Origin: Sulfurospirillum arsenophilum NBRC 109478
GTDB lineage: Bacteria; Campylobacterota; Campylobacteria; Campylobacterales; Sulfurospirillaceae
Assembly (NCBI RefSeq): GCF_000813345.1
Contig: NZ_BBQF01000002.1
Span: forward strand, 576,001-640,000
Direction of reading: 5' to 3'
DNA: 64,000 nt
Shown here piece after piece: positions 34,860 to 44,753 of this stretch. Made by a program: the position numbers and the translations under genes. The first letter of the stretch is position 1, and each line of letters begins with the position of its first letter. The notes below the pieces were generated by a model. The model saw nothing but the letters and a program-made list of their open reading frames with translations, had not been told where the DNA came from and made no database searches.

Positions 34860-35639
34860 ATGATCATTGATTTACATAACCATACCACTTTGTGTAACCA
34901 TGCAGAGGGAAGTATTGAAGAGTATGTGCAAACGGCCATAGAGAAAAAAATAGATGTTTTTGGATTTTCCGATCATGCACCCATGAACTTTGATGAAGCT
35001 TATCGTATGAGCTTTTCACAGATGGAAAATTACGAAAAAGATATTTTACATGTAAAAGAAAAATACAAAGATCAGATCAATATTTTACTCGCGTATGAAG
35101 TCGACTTTTTAGAGGGTTACGTTGATGAACAAGTGCTGAAGCGTCCTGTTGATTATTTTATAGGCTCAGTCCATTACCTCGGTTCATGGGGCTTTGATAA
35201 TCCCGAATTTATCGGTGAATATCGCACGAAAAATATTGATGAAGTCTGGGAGCGTTATTTTGAAGCAATTATGTATCTTGCAAAAAGTGGACACTTTGAT
35301 ATTGTAGGCCATTTAGACCTGATTAAAGTCTTTAATTATCTCCCTAAAAAAGACGTTAGGCTCATTGCACAAGACGCCATTAAAGCCATCAAAAAAGCCA
35401 ATATGTCCATTGAACTTAACGCTGCAGGTTTTCGTAAACCTGTAGGAGAGCAGTACCCAAGCAATCCATTAATGGAGCTTATTGCGGAGCATGACATTCC
35501 CATTACGTTTGGCTCTGATGCACATGCGCTTAGCCATATTGGCTACCAGCAAGAAGCACTTAGGGAGATTGCAAAAGCGTATGGGTATAAAAAATGTGCA
35601 ACTTTTGAAAGTAGAGATCGAATATTGGTTAATTTTTAA
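34860..35639 (+). CDS. Histidinol-phosphatase, PHP family (HisJ type)
   Basis: Metal-dependent phosphatase acting on L-histidinol phosphate in histidine synthesis. The 259 residues show the PHP metal motifs HNHTTLCNHA near the N-terminus, FSDHAPM, the GSVHYLG block, GHLDLIK and ITFGSDAH near the C-terminus. Some PHP proteins of this layout act on other phosphates, so the substrate is inferred. The HNHT..CNH spacing is that of HisJ. Followed after 71 bp by glnA. Confidence 0.88.
   Translation: MIIDLHNHTTLCNHAEGSIEEYVQTAIEKKIDVFGFSDHAPMNFDEAYRMSFSQMENYEKDILHVKEKYKDQINILLAYEVDFLEGYVDEQVLKRPVDYFIGSVHYLGSWGFDNPEFIGEYRTKNIDEVWERYFEAIMYLAKSGHFDIVGHLDLIKVFNYLPKKDVRLIAQDAIKAIKKANMSIELNAAGFRKPVGEQYPSNPLMELIAEHDIPITFGSDAHALSHIGYQQEALREIAKAYGYKKCATFESRDRILVNF
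35045..35056. repeat. TTTACATGTAAA palindrome inside the histidinol-phosphatase gene
   Basis: Exact copy, read as Leu-His-Val-Lys. This gene lies on the plus strand. Confidence 0.95.
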
Positions 35640-35674
35640 TCAATGACTGCAACCTTATTTTCAGTTCAATCTGA

Positions 35675-35680
35675 TAAAAT
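35675..35680 (+). promoter_or_regulatory. Possible -10 box of glnA
   Basis: TAAAAT in an extended TGATAAAAT context, 30 bases before the glnA ATG, which has AGGAG at the expected place. Confidence 0.45.
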
Positions 35681-35710
35681 TACTAAAATTTAAACTATAG
35701 GAGTTACAAC

Positions 35711-37141
35711 ATGGGTAAGTTCGTAAACAGTGTTGAAGAGTTTTTCAAATTCACTACTGAAAATGAAGTTGAATTTGTCGATTTTCGTTTCACTGACATG
35801 AAAGGAACATGGCATCACCTTACATATACTATTGAAGCTATTAGTGCAGAATCTTTTGCAAATGGTATTCCTTTTGATGGCTCATCTATCGATGCGTGGC
35901 AACCAATCAATAAATCTGACATGCTTTTAAAACCAGAAGCTGAGACAGCATTTTTAGATCCTTTTACAGCTGATTCAACCGTTGTTGTATTCTGTGATGT
36001 TTTCGATATTTATAAAGGTGATCTATATGAAAAATGCCCAAGAAGTATCGCTAAAAAAACATTAGCATACCTTGCAAAAACAGGTCTTGGTGATGTTGCA
36101 TACTTTGGACCAGAAAATGAATTTTTCGTATTTGACGATGTAAAAATCAGAGATGATATTAACTGTTCTTACTATGAAGTAGATTCAGAAGAAGGTGCTT
36201 GGAATAGTGGTAAAGATTATGTAGATGGTTACAATACAGGTCACCGTCCAGGTACAAAAGGTGGTTACTTCCCAGTTCAACCAATCGATTCTATGGTAGA
36301 TTTACGTGCAGAAATGGTACAAACATTGAAACAAGTTGGTCTTGAAGTATTCGTTGTTCACCACGAAGTTGCTCAAGCACAAGGCGAAATCGGCGTTAAA
36401 TTTGGAACACTCATTGAAGCAGCTGATAACGTTCAAAAATACAAATATGTTGTTAAAATGGTAGCACACCTTAACGGTAAAACGGCTACATTTATGCCTA
36501 AACCACTTTACGGTGATAATGGTAGCGGTATGCACGTTCACCAATCAATCTGGAAAAATGGTAAAAACCTATTCTTTAAAGCTGGCGAATATGCGAACCT
36601 TAGCGACATGGCAAGATGGTACATCGGTGGTATCTTAAAACACGCAAGAAGTGTTGCTGCGTTCACAAACCCATCAACCAACTCATACAAACGTTTGATT
36701 CCAGGATTTGAAGCACCTTCAATTCTTACTTACTCTATGCAAAACCGTTCTGCATCATGCCGTATTCCTTACGGTGCTGGTGAAAAATCAGTTCGTGTTG
36801 AGATGCGTTTCCCAGATTCAACTTCATGCCCATACCTTGCATTTGCTTCTATGCTTCTTGCAGGAATTGACGGTATCAATACTAAAACTGAGCCTGTTGG
36901 TCCAATGGATGAAGACTTGTTTGAACTTTCACTGGATGAGATTAGAGAGAAAGGTATTAACCAAATGCCACACACGCTAAGAGGATCACTTGAAGCGCTC
37001 ATTCGTGACAATGAATACCTAAGCCCAGTTATGACAAAAGAGTTTATCGATACATACCAACACTACAAATTTGAAACTCAAGTTTGGCCAGATGAAGCTA
37101 GACCAACAGCATTTGAATTTAAAACAATGTTCTCTTGCTAG
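35711..37141 (+). CDS. glnA: Glutamine synthetase type I
   Basis: Forms glutamine from glutamate, ammonia and ATP as a dodecamer. The 476 residues have the FDGSSI motif, [10 protein letters not shown], the [23 protein letters not shown]-binding segment and RSASCRIPY. At the position of the adenylylated Tyr of E. coli GlnA (NLYDLPPEE) this protein has DLFELSLDE, Phe404, so covalent adenylylation is not expected. Followed by a strong terminator, so it is transcribed as the end of a unit. Confidence 0.97.
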   Translation: MGKFVNSVEEFFKFTTENEVEFVDFRFTDMKGTWHHLTYTIEAISAESFANGIPFDGSSIDAWQPINKSDMLLKPEAETAFLDPFTADSTVVVFCDVFDIYKGDLYEKCPRSIAKKTLAYLAKTGLGDVAYFGPENEFFVFDDVKIRDDINCSYYEVDSEEGAWNSGKDYVDGYNTGHRPGTKGGYFPVQPIDSMVDLRAEMVQTLKQVGLEVFVVHHEVAQAQGEIGVKFGTLIEAADNVQKYKYVVKMVAHLNGKTATFMPKPLYGDNGSGMHVHQSIWKNGKNLFFKAGEYANLSDMARWYIGGILKHARSVAAFTNPSTNSYKRLIPGFEAPSILTYSMQNRSASCRIPYGAGEKSVRVEMRFPDSTSCPYLAFASMLLAGIDGINTKTEPVGPMDEDLFELSLDEIREKGINQMPHTLRGSLEALIRDNEYLSPVMTKEFIDTYQHYKFETQVWPDEARPTAFEFKTMFSC

Positions 37142-37159
37142 TCGTTTAAAGATGTTTCA

Positions 37160-37198
37160 GGGAGTGGGGAGTTTTTTAACTTCTCACTCCCTTTTTTT
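37160..37198 (+). terminator. Rho-independent terminator after glnA
   Basis: A 12-bp near-perfect stem (GGGAGTGGGGAG against CTTCTCACTCCC, with two G-T type pairs) and 8-base loop, followed by seven T residues. Confidence 0.85.
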
Positions 37199-37208
37199 AT
37201 TTCTATAC

Positions 37209-37233
37209 GCTTTCCAAGCTAAGCTTGAAAAGC
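37209..37233. repeat. Inverted repeat in the glnA-mrcA gap
   Basis: GCTTTCCAAGCT and AGCTTGAAAAGC form a 12-bp inverted repeat with one mismatch around a single base. A short TGCCTC/GAGGCA hairpin follows near 37257-37272. The convergent 204-bp gap between glnA and mrcA otherwise holds only the two terminator hairpins; I see no gene in it. Confidence 0.55.
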
Positions 37234-37309
37234 TACGTTGCACTAGGCGCTAAAGCTTGCCTCTACGAGGCAGAATTAAATCTTTCGTTCTCATTATTTC
37301 TCAATACTT

Positions 37310-37340
37310 AAACAGCTTGCTCTTGTGAAGCAAACTGTTT
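37310..37340 (-). terminator. Probable terminator after mrcA
   Basis: AAACAG/CTGTTT and an inner TTGCT/AGCAA form an 11-bp stem with a bulge, six bases beyond the PBP1A stop. No strong T-run, so moderate support. Confidence 0.5.
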
Positions 37341-37345
37341 ACCCT

Positions 37346-39271
37346 CTAAAATATTAATCCACCATCTTCTTTAAGTTGCTTTGTATTTGTTTTTGGGAAT
37401 GGAGACACATCGGTGAAAAACTCTGTTGTTCCATCAATTTTTCGAGAACCTACACCTTCTGGCATTTTAAATTCACGTGTTGTTTCAGGGTGAAGTTCTA
37501 CATACTTTGTCATAAAATACTTAAAGGCAGGTGCGGCGGACTTACCACCTGTTTCACCTTTTTTAAGAGGTGTATTGTTGTCATTTCCATACCATGTGAT
37601 CACTTCAATATCAGGAGAAAAACCACAGAACCAGACATCAACACTGCTGTTAGTTGTTCCTGTTTTTCCTGCAATTTCAATGCCTGGCACTTGCGCGTTT
37701 CTACCCGTACCACGCTTAACCACTTCTTTCATCATATCGAGCATTAAATAACTCTGTTTAGGTGAAGTAATCGTCTGTCTTTTCGCCTCATACACTTTTT
37801 CAACACCTTGACGATTAATCACTTTTCTTACCAATAATGATTCTGTTCTGACACCGTAATTAGGGAACATTGAGTAAAAACTACTGTATTCTAAGGGTGA
37901 AATACCAAAACTTCCAAGAGCAATGGAAAGGTCCATTGTAAGGCTTTTAAACCCGTCTTTTTTGAGCTCTTTATAAACAGTATCAAGCCCTAAAAGTGAT
38001 AAAAGATTGATGGTTGCAAGGTTACGTGAATGCACCAATGCTTCTTTGAGTGTAATTAAACCCTCAAAATCATTTTCATAGTTCTTCGGTGTCCACGTCT
38101 CATCCGTTTCACTGTTGACATACGTTCGCGAAATATCAGGAATTTCAGAAAGCGGTGAATAACCCCAATCGAGTGCTTTTTGATACAAGAAAGGTTTAAA
38201 ACTAGAGCCTGGTTGACGTTTACTTTGCGTTGCTCTGTTAAAACTGCTCTTCGAATAATCAACACCACCGACAAGGGCTAAAACGTTCCCTGTACCATTT
38301 TCCATAACGACCATAGCGCCATTGAGTTCAGTTGCATTAATGTCTTTGCCAAGGCGAGAGGTCATCCCTTTGTAACCAACATTTAACGACTCATGTGCAA
38401 GCTGTTGAAGTTTAAGATCAATACTGAGGTAAATTTTATAACCACCCTTTTTAATATCATCATACTCCGCACCTAAACTTTTAATAGCTTCATCCACCAC
38501 ATAAGGCGCACGGTTGCGTGTAAGCGTCTCATCATAGACCATTGGATGCTCTAGGGTTGCTTTGGTGTACTCAGTCTCGCTAATCCAGCCAAGGGTATAG
38601 AGACGATTCACGACTTGGTTAGCTCTGCTTAAAGAGAGGTCCATATGTTTAGTAGGATCATACGAACTAGGTGCTTTTGGAAGACCTACAAGTATCGCAA
38701 TCTCTTTGATGGTGAGCGCATCCAATGACTTGTTAAAATAGCCCTGTGCTGCCGTTTTAATACCATAATAGCCGTGACCAAAATAGACATGGTTAAAGTA
38801 TCGCTCTAAAATCTGCTCTTTGGTGAGAGATGATTCAATCGTATAGGCTAAGATGGCTTCATTGATTTTACGTGTCAACGTTTTTTGACGTGTTAAAACG
38901 GTATTTTTGATAAGTTGCTGCGTGATGGTACTGGCACCTTCAACCATTTTCATGGCATGAATATCTTTAATAAGCGCTCTAAAAATAGCTTCAATATTGA
39001 TACCATTGTGCTCAAAAAAGGAAGTATCTTCCGTAGCAACCAACGCTTCGACCACACGCGCAGGAATATCTTTAAACTCTACGTAAAGTCTATTCTCATC
39101 ATCAAAAAGATTGGCAACCAATTCACCATTTCTATCGTAAATTTGTGTGGTTAATTTGGGTGTATACTCGATAATTTTGTAAGCATCAAAGCGAATTTGT
39201 GCGTATAAAAAGATAATTGCCATCAATACCGCAAATCCAAGCATCGCTAAAATAGTCATAATATATTTCAC
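37346..39271 (-). CDS. mrcA: Penicillin-binding protein 1A (bifunctional transglycosylase/transpeptidase)
   Basis: Polymerises and cross-links peptidoglycan at the inner membrane. The 641 residues have a membrane anchor (about 5-25), a GT51 domain with VATEDTSFFEHNGI and GASTITQQL, and a transpeptidase domain with SSFK in QPGSSFKPFLY, SRN and KTGTTNSS. Start is GTG at 39271, as GTGA overlapping the ABC ATPase stop. Last of the alaS-to-mrcA operon. Confidence 0.94.
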   Translation of the reverse strand: MKYIMTILAMLGFAVLMAIIFLYAQIRFDAYKIIEYTPKLTTQIYDRNGELVANLFDDENRLYVEFKDIPARVVEALVATEDTSFFEHNGINIEAIFRALIKDIHAMKMVEGASTITQQLIKNTVLTRQKTLTRKINEAILAYTIESSLTKEQILERYFNHVYFGHGYYGIKTAAQGYFNKSLDALTIKEIAILVGLPKAPSSYDPTKHMDLSLSRANQVVNRLYTLGWISETEYTKATLEHPMVYDETLTRNRAPYVVDEAIKSLGAEYDDIKKGGYKIYLSIDLKLQQLAHESLNVGYKGMTSRLGKDINATELNGAMVVMENGTGNVLALVGGVDYSKSSFNRATQSKRQPGSSFKPFLYQKALDWGYSPLSEIPDISRTYVNSETDETWTPKNYENDFEGLITLKEALVHSRNLATINLLSLLGLDTVYKELKKDGFKSLTMDLSIALGSFGISPLEYSSFYSMFPNYGVRTESLLVRKVINRQGVEKVYEAKRQTITSPKQSYLMLDMMKEVVKRGTGRNAQVPGIEIAGKTGTTNSSVDVWFCGFSPDIEVITWYGNDNNTPLKKGETGGKSAAPAFKYFMTKYVELHPETTREFKMPEGVGSRKIDGTTEFFTDVSPFPKTNTKQLKEDGGLIF

Positions 39272-39990
39272 GTTCTAAAACTCCTTTGTCTAAATCCAGA
39301 CTCCAATAACTGCTTCGTATAAGCCTCTTTTGGGTCATGTAAAATGTTTTTGGTTAAACCACGCTCGACAATTTTTCCGTTTTTAATAATCCCCACTTCG
39401 TCGCATAAATGCTCAATGGTTCCAATATCGTGTGTTACAAATAACAGGTCAAATCCACACTCTTTTTGTAAGGTGTAAATCAGCTCCAAAACCGTTGTTT
39501 TGCTCTCTTCATCCAGTGCCGTTGTCGGCTCATCCAATAAAAGTAACTGTGGCTCAATGCTCAATGCCATCGCAATGATAAGCCGTTGCAACTGTCCACC
39601 ACTGAGTTCTGAGGGGAAACGCTCTAGAAAATCTACATCCAACTCTACCATACGCAAATATTTTTCTGCTTGTTCACGAGGAGCCATAAACTGCTTTTCA
39701 ATCTTCGTCAGTGGAGAAAGTGCTGTAAAAGGATTTTGCGGCACAAATGCAATGCTCTGCCCACGCGTAAGCGCATAAGAGGCATCGTACTCTAACAAAG
39801 AGTCCAATTCTTGTGGCAACATCCCTAAAAGTGCTTTAAGCGTCAAGCTTTTTCCACTACCACTCTCACCAATCAGTGCAAACGACCTCTCAAAAGAAAA
39901 CTGCACATCCAACAATGTTTTCGCTTTACTTTTAATCAGAAGTTGTTTACATGTAAAGCTCAAAAGCTCCCCTTTTGGATAAGAGAGCAC
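39268..39990 (-). CDS. ABC transporter ATP-binding protein, oligopeptide/nickel-import type
   Basis: ATPase of the Dpp/Opp/Nik group. The 240 residues show Walker A GESGSGKS, the Q-loop FVPQNPFTALSPL, the signature LSGGQLQRL and Walker B LLLLDEPTTALD. No permease or binding protein is next to it, so it may pair with subunits coded elsewhere or be part of a split system. Starts at GTG 39990 inside bioF (31-bp overlap). Confidence 0.85.
   Translation of the reverse strand: MLSYPKGELLSFTCKQLLIKSKAKTLLDVQFSFERSFALIGESGSGKSLTLKALLGMLPQELDSLLEYDASYALTRGQSIAFVPQNPFTALSPLTKIEKQFMAPREQAEKYLRMVELDVDFLERFPSELSGGQLQRLIIAMALSIEPQLLLLDEPTTALDEESKTTVLELIYTLQKECGFDLLFVTHDIGTIEHLCDEVGIIKNGKIVERGLTKNILHDPKEAYTKQLLESGFRQRSFRT
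39946..39957. repeat. TTTACATGTAAA palindrome inside the ABC ATPase gene
   Basis: Exact copy, read as Phe-Thr-Cys-Lys near the N-terminus of the ATPase, just downstream of the bioF stop. Confidence 0.95.
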
Positions 39991-41051
39991 AACGCTTCTA
40001 ACGACTCAACGCTCTCTCCCAGCCTTGGGATAAGGCGCAAAATAGGCTTTGGAACTGTTGGTGGACGAATAGCACCCACTAAAAATCCCTCTTCGATCAA
40101 ACGCTGCTGAACAGTGAGAGCATCTACACCTTCACTCAAAGGGTACGAACAAATCAACCCTTCGATTTTTAAACCTAACATGGTTTGCACAACTGCTTGA
40201 CGCGCTTCTATCTCAGCTTTTAATGAAACTCTATTTTTTAAAATATACAACAACCCTTGGTATCCCAAAGCAATGTCAAATAGAGATGGCGCCGTCGTAT
40301 AGATGATGGCTTTGGCACGGTTTTGTAAAAACTCAGCAATGTGCTTACTGCACAAAATGTATGCACCATAACTTCCCAGTGCTTTTCCAAGTGTGCCCAT
40401 TTTGATATGGTTAGCTTTAGGCGTAATGCCAAACAAATCAAACACGCCTCTCATGTTTTCACCCACAACGCCTGCACTGTGTGCTTCATCGACAATCAAA
40501 AGTGCATTGTAGCGATCGGCAACTTCAAAAATATCGCGGTTTAAAAGATCCCCGCTCATTGAGTAAATGCCTTCAACGGCAATAATAATGCGGTTGTGAT
40601 TGTGCGTATTAATCAAGCTTTCAAGATGATTGGCATCATTGTGTTTAAAAAGTACAACTTCGGCATCCACGGTTTTAGACGCTACCATGCCACTGGCATG
40701 ATACTCTTCATCCAAAATCAAAAGATCTTTTTTACGTGGCAATGCTTCAATGAGTGAAAAATTGGCTAAAAAACCACTACCACACACAAGAGCCGCTTCA
40801 AAACCATTATGGCGTATCAAAAATTCTTCAAACTCTTGATGAATAGGATGATAACCATTGACTAAGATGGAAGCTTTAGGCGCATGGGTTTTATACATGG
40901 AAACTTGTGCAACAGCACGCTCGAAAAGGGCGTGATTTTGCGCAAAGCCTAGATAATCATTGGAGCTAAAATCAGCTAAATGCTCATCGTAAAGCTTACG
41001 GCTTCGGTAGCGATTGGATTTGGTGATGGCTTGAAGTTCGTTTTGGTACAT
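39960..41051 (-). CDS. bioF: 8-amino-7-oxononanoate synthase (alpha-oxoamine synthase family)
   Basis: Condenses pimeloyl-thioester with alanine in biotin synthesis. The 363 residues show FSSNDYLGFA near the start, VDEAHSAGVVGE in the middle and the PLP lysine in MGTLGKALGSYGAYI. The family also includes KBL and other ligases; the short length and pattern fit BioF. Maf is 2 bp upstream. Confidence 0.9.
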   Translation of the reverse strand: MYQNELQAITKSNRYRSRKLYDEHLADFSSNDYLGFAQNHALFERAVAQVSMYKTHAPKASILVNGYHPIHQEFEEFLIRHNGFEAALVCGSGFLANFSLIEALPRKKDLLILDEEYHASGMVASKTVDAEVVLFKHNDANHLESLINTHNHNRIIIAVEGIYSMSGDLLNRDIFEVADRYNALLIVDEAHSAGVVGENMRGVFDLFGITPKANHIKMGTLGKALGSYGAYILCSKHIAEFLQNRAKAIIYTTAPSLFDIALGYQGLLYILKNRVSLKAEIEARQAVVQTMLGLKIEGLICSYPLSEGVDALTVQQRLIEEGFLVGAIRPPTVPKPILRLIPRLGESVESLEALCSLIQKGSF

Positions 41052-41053
41052 GG

Positions 41054-41608
41054 TTACTGAGGTAAAAAAGGCAAAAGCTTCTCAACGCTTAGCCCCATGG
41101 CGGTACTCTCTAACCCAACCACTTCTTTGATGTAGGATTTACAAAATCCCTCCACCATACATGCACCTGCTTTTCCACGCCAATCATCACCTTCCAAATA
41201 AGCATCTAACGCTTTAGCATCGAAAGGCAAAAAGAGATAATCGGTGCTTGAGAGATCAATCAGTTCAATCGTTTTGGATTTGTAGATCATGCAGCTAAGA
41301 ATGCTGACTTTATTGCCACTTTGCGCTTTTAAAATGCGCCTTGCATCAGCTTTATCTTTGGCTTTGCGTAAAATCTCTCCATTGGCAGTAACAACCGTGT
41401 CGGCACACAAAACAGGCATTTCCAAGTCATACTTTTCAAGATAACTTTGCATTTTCCCTTTGGTCGCATGATAAACAAAATGCGCAGGATCAGAAATCTG
41501 TAATTGCTCTTCATCAAATCCTGCATCTCTTTGGATAAAAGGAACTCCAAATTTAGTAAGAAGTTCTGCCCTCGTAATGGAAGATGAACCTAAAACAATC
41601 GTTTGCAT
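41054..41608 (-). CDS. maf: Maf family nucleoside triphosphate pyrophosphatase
   Basis: House-cleaning pyrophosphatase linked to cell division. The 184 residues begin with VLGSSSITRAELL (SxxR motif) and include ADTVVTANGEIL and the KAGACMVEG segment. One base pair after the membrane protein gene. Confidence 0.92.
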   Translation of the reverse strand: MQTIVLGSSSITRAELLTKFGVPFIQRDAGFDEEQLQISDPAHFVYHATKGKMQSYLEKYDLEMPVLCADTVVTANGEILRKAKDKADARRILKAQSGNKVSILSCMIYKSKTIELIDLSSTDYLFLPFDAKALDAYLEGDDWRGKAGACMVEGFCKSYIKEVVGLESTAMGLSVEKLLPFLPQ

Positions 41609-41609
41609 T

Positions 41610-42110
41610 TTAATAGCCTCGTAAAATCACGCCAAAATAGACTGAAATGATTGAGAGAAGCAGATTGAGAGGGATGAGATATTTGACCATTAAGATCACA
41701 TTCTCCTCCACCTCAATGTAATTCTCTTCCGCAAGCCCTTTTTTGGCTCTAAGATATTTAAAATACATGTAAATAAAGTTAAACGCTATAAAGGTCCAAA
41801 GTGCTTCTTTGGTATGAACCATCACATACGTGGTAGGGTTGCCACTTCGAAATCCCAGTCCAATGTGCATAAACACCGATGTGACGACAATAACAATCAT
41901 AACAGGCACTAAAAACAAAATGTAGCGGCGCATCATGTTAATGCAACTACTAAACTTGATTTTTTCATCTGCAATAGCTTCCTCAACAGGCTGAATCACA
42001 AAACGCATCACAAACATACTGCCGATCAGTAATGCCGAGCTGATGATATGTAAAAAAACAATGATTCTGCTAAAGTCACCAAATATTTCTATGAAAAAAT
42101 CGCGCATCAT
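41610..42110 (-). CDS. Four-helix membrane protein, CopD/HemJ-like shape, unknown
   Basis: The 166 residues have about four membrane helices (roughly 12-35, 65-87, 100-118 and 140-162). A His in FLHIISS in the first helix and another in SVFMHIGLGF recall heme-binding membrane proteins of the CopD/HemJ type, but that is only a resemblance. Conserved beside alaS, whose stop abuts its ATG at 42110. Confidence 0.7.
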   Translation of the reverse strand: MMRDFFIEIFGDFSRIIVFLHIISSALLIGSMFVMRFVIQPVEEAIADEKIKFSSCINMMRRYILFLVPVMIVIVVTSVFMHIGLGFRSGNPTTYVMVHTKEALWTFIAFNFIYMYFKYLRAKKGLAEENYIEVEENVILMVKYLIPLNLLLSIISVYFGVILRGY

Positions 42111-44657
42111 TTAACCTTGAAGAACAGATTTAGCATACGCAAGGGCTGCAGATTTAGCTTCTTCGATTTTAGAAGCATCTTTTCCTCCTGCTTGGGCGAA
42201 ATCATCTCGACCACCACCGCCGCCACCAACGATTGGTGCGATCTCTTTGATCCAAGCACCGGCTTTAATGGAAGCATTTTTAACACCCGCTGCTATCAAA
42301 ACTTTGTCATCTTTGACTTGAAGTAACAGTACCGCAACCGACTCTTTTTCATTTTTAAGATCATCAATACGCGCCTTAATATCTCCAGCGCCCAACACGT
42401 CAACGATGAGTTCAACGCCGTTTACATGTAAAGATTCCACTGACTTTCCAGCGTGAGCATTTAAAGATTCTACTTCGGTTTTTAGGGTTTTGATCTCTTC
42501 TTTTAAACGGTTAATGCCAATAAGTGGTTCTTTGTGTTTAACACTCTCTTTGATCGCTTCAATCTCAGATCTAAGACCTTGTGCATAGAAAAGTGCTGCA
42601 CCACCACAAATCGCTTCGATACGACGTACTCCAGCACTCACACCACTCTCTTTTTGGATAAAGAAGCTACCGATGTTTGCAGTATTGCTGACGTGAGTTC
42701 CACCGCAAAGTTCAACGCTCGCATCGCCAAAGCTCACCACACGAACTTCATTGCCATACTTTTCGCCAAAGAGCGCCATCGCGCCGCTGTTTTTAGCTTC
42801 TTCAACATTCATAAGTTGTGTTTGTCCCGCGACGCCACTGACGATGACACTATTCACAAACGCTTCAATTTTGGTGATCTCTTCAAAACTCAACGCTTTT
42901 GGATGCGAGAAGTCAAAACGAAGTCTGTCTTTTTCGACCAAACTTCCAGCTTGACTTACATGCTCACCCAAAATCTTGCGAAGTGCGCTGTGAAGCAAGT
43001 GCGTTGCGCTGTGATGTCTTTCGATCTCTAAGCGTGAAAGATCAACACTCAGGTTCACCTCATCGTTTACATGTAAAGGTTTTTCAAGCTCAACAAGGGA
43101 AAGGTTAAGGTCAAAAAATTTCTTCGTATCAAGTACTTTTCCATACCCTTCAATGACACCCTCATCGCCACTTTGTCCACCACTCATTGCATAAAATGGC
43201 GTGGTTTCAAACATGACCCAACCATTCTCTTCCAAGCTTTGAACCTCTTTGAAGTTTTCATCTAAGAGTGCTAAAACTTTTGTTTTGGCTTCTTTTTGGG
43301 TATAACCGACAAAAGTATTGAGACCAAATTTTTCAAGAAGTGGTTTAAACTCACCTTGGGTTGCTTTATCACCACTGCCTTTCCATGAAGCTTTTGAACG
43401 CGCTTTTTGCTCCGCCATCAAAGCCTCAAACTCAGCTTCGTTAACGCTCAAACCTTTTTCTCTGAGCATATCAGCTGTCAAGTCAAGAGGAAAGCCATAG
43501 GTATCGTAAAGTTTAAACGCTACTTCACCGCTGAACATTGTTTTGGTATTTGGAAGCTCTTTTTCAAACAGCTCAAGTCCTGAAGCGATGGTCGCAAAGA
43601 AACTCTCTTCTTCGTTTCTGATTTGCTCAGCAATGACCTCTTTTTTTGCAACAAGGTAAGGATATTGTTTGCCCATAAGTTCACACAACGTGTCTAAAAG
43701 TTTGTACATAAAGGGAGCGCGCATTCCTAGCAAATAACCATGTCTAACTGCACGTCTCAAAATGCGTCTTAGAACATAACCACGACCTACGCGACCAAAG
43801 GTTGTTCCTTGTGCCACAAGAAAGGAAACAGCGCGAATGTGGTCTGCAATAACACGATAACTCGCACCCGTTTTATACGCATAAGGTTTACCGCAAAGCT
43901 CTGCTACTTTGTCGGTTAAAGGGATAAATAATGAACAGTCATAGTTACTAAACACGCCCTCTTTAACCGCAGTCACACGCTCTAAACCCATACCTGTGTC
44001 GATGGAAGGTTTTGGAAGTGGATGAAGCACACCCGCTTTATCTCTTTCGTACTGCATGAAAACAAGGTTCCAGATCTCTAAGAAGCGATCACCATCGCCG
44101 CCCATGTAGTCTTCGGGCGTATTAAAGTTTTCAGCCCCTTGATCGATGAAGATTTCGCTACACGGTCCACAAGGGCCTGTGTCGCCCATTTGCCAAAAGT
44201 TGTCTTTATCGCCAAAACGCATAATGCGACTGGCATCAATGTGTTTTTTCCAAATCGCTTCAGCTTCGTCATCGCTCTCATGAACCGTTACCCAAAGTTT
44301 TTCTTTAGGAAGTTTAAGCACTTCTGTGACAAATTCCCACGCATGTGAGATGGCATCTTCTTTAAAGTAATCGCCAAAAGAGAAGTTTCCAAGCATTTCA
44401 AAAAAGGTGTGGTGGCGCGCTGTGTAGCCGACATTATCTAGGTCATTGTGTTTACCACCAGCACGGATGCATGTTTGACAGGTTGTCGCACGTGGAGGAT
44501 TCGGACGAGGAACTTCGCCTGTAAAAACACTCTTAAAAGGAACCATGCCTGCATTGGTAAACAGAAGCGTCGCGTCATCTGGTACAAGGGGAGAACTCTC
44601 GATAATCTTGTGACCTTTTTGTTCAAAAAACTTTAAAAACTCAGCTCTTACGTCCAT
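42111..44657 (-). CDS. alaS: Alanyl-tRNA synthetase
   Basis: Class II synthetase with editing. The 848 residues have the catalytic core at the N-terminus ([29 protein letters not shown]), the editing domain with [13 protein letters not shown], and [11 protein letters not shown], then the oligomerisation C-Ala domain ending in [15 protein letters not shown]. First gene of its minus-strand operon; the ATG is at 44657. Confidence 0.97.
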   Translation of the reverse strand: MDVRAEFLKFFEQKGHKIIESSPLVPDDATLLFTNAGMVPFKSVFTGEVPRPNPPRATTCQTCIRAGGKHNDLDNVGYTARHHTFFEMLGNFSFGDYFKEDAISHAWEFVTEVLKLPKEKLWVTVHESDDEAEAIWKKHIDASRIMRFGDKDNFWQMGDTGPCGPCSEIFIDQGAENFNTPEDYMGGDGDRFLEIWNLVFMQYERDKAGVLHPLPKPSIDTGMGLERVTAVKEGVFSNYDCSLFIPLTDKVAELCGKPYAYKTGASYRVIADHIRAVSFLVAQGTTFGRVGRGYVLRRILRRAVRHGYLLGMRAPFMYKLLDTLCELMGKQYPYLVAKKEVIAEQIRNEEESFFATIASGLELFEKELPNTKTMFSGEVAFKLYDTYGFPLDLTADMLREKGLSVNEAEFEALMAEQKARSKASWKGSGDKATQGEFKPLLEKFGLNTFVGYTQKEAKTKVLALLDENFKEVQSLEENGWVMFETTPFYAMSGGQSGDEGVIEGYGKVLDTKKFFDLNLSLVELEKPLHVNDEVNLSVDLSRLEIERHHSATHLLHSALRKILGEHVSQAGSLVEKDRLRFDFSHPKALSFEEITKIEAFVNSVIVSGVAGQTQLMNVEEAKNSGAMALFGEKYGNEVRVVSFGDASVELCGGTHVSNTANIGSFFIQKESGVSAGVRRIEAICGGAALFYAQGLRSEIEAIKESVKHKEPLIGINRLKEEIKTLKTEVESLNAHAGKSVESLHVNGVELIVDVLGAGDIKARIDDLKNEKESVAVLLLQVKDDKVLIAAGVKNASIKAGAWIKEIAPIVGGGGGGRDDFAQAGGKDASKIEEAKSAALAYAKSVLQG
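42421..42432. repeat. TTTACATGTAAA palindrome inside alaS
   Basis: Exact copy, read as Leu-His-Val-Asn in the C-terminal part. Confidence 0.95.
43066..43077. repeat. TTTACATGTAAA palindrome inside alaS
   Basis: Second exact copy, read as Leu-His-Val-Asn in the region before the editing domain. Confidence 0.95.
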
Positions 44658-44753
44658 ACTATTGTCCTATTTTGTTATGAAAAATTCATCTATTTTAGCT
44701 AAAAAACCTAAAGGGTATTATTAAACACCTTGAAAACACTACTGAAGAGGCAA

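Noticed and set aside
43318..43500. Open frames antisense to alaS, glnA, clpA and others
   Set aside because: Shadows of real genes with no ribosome binding site and no family likeness.
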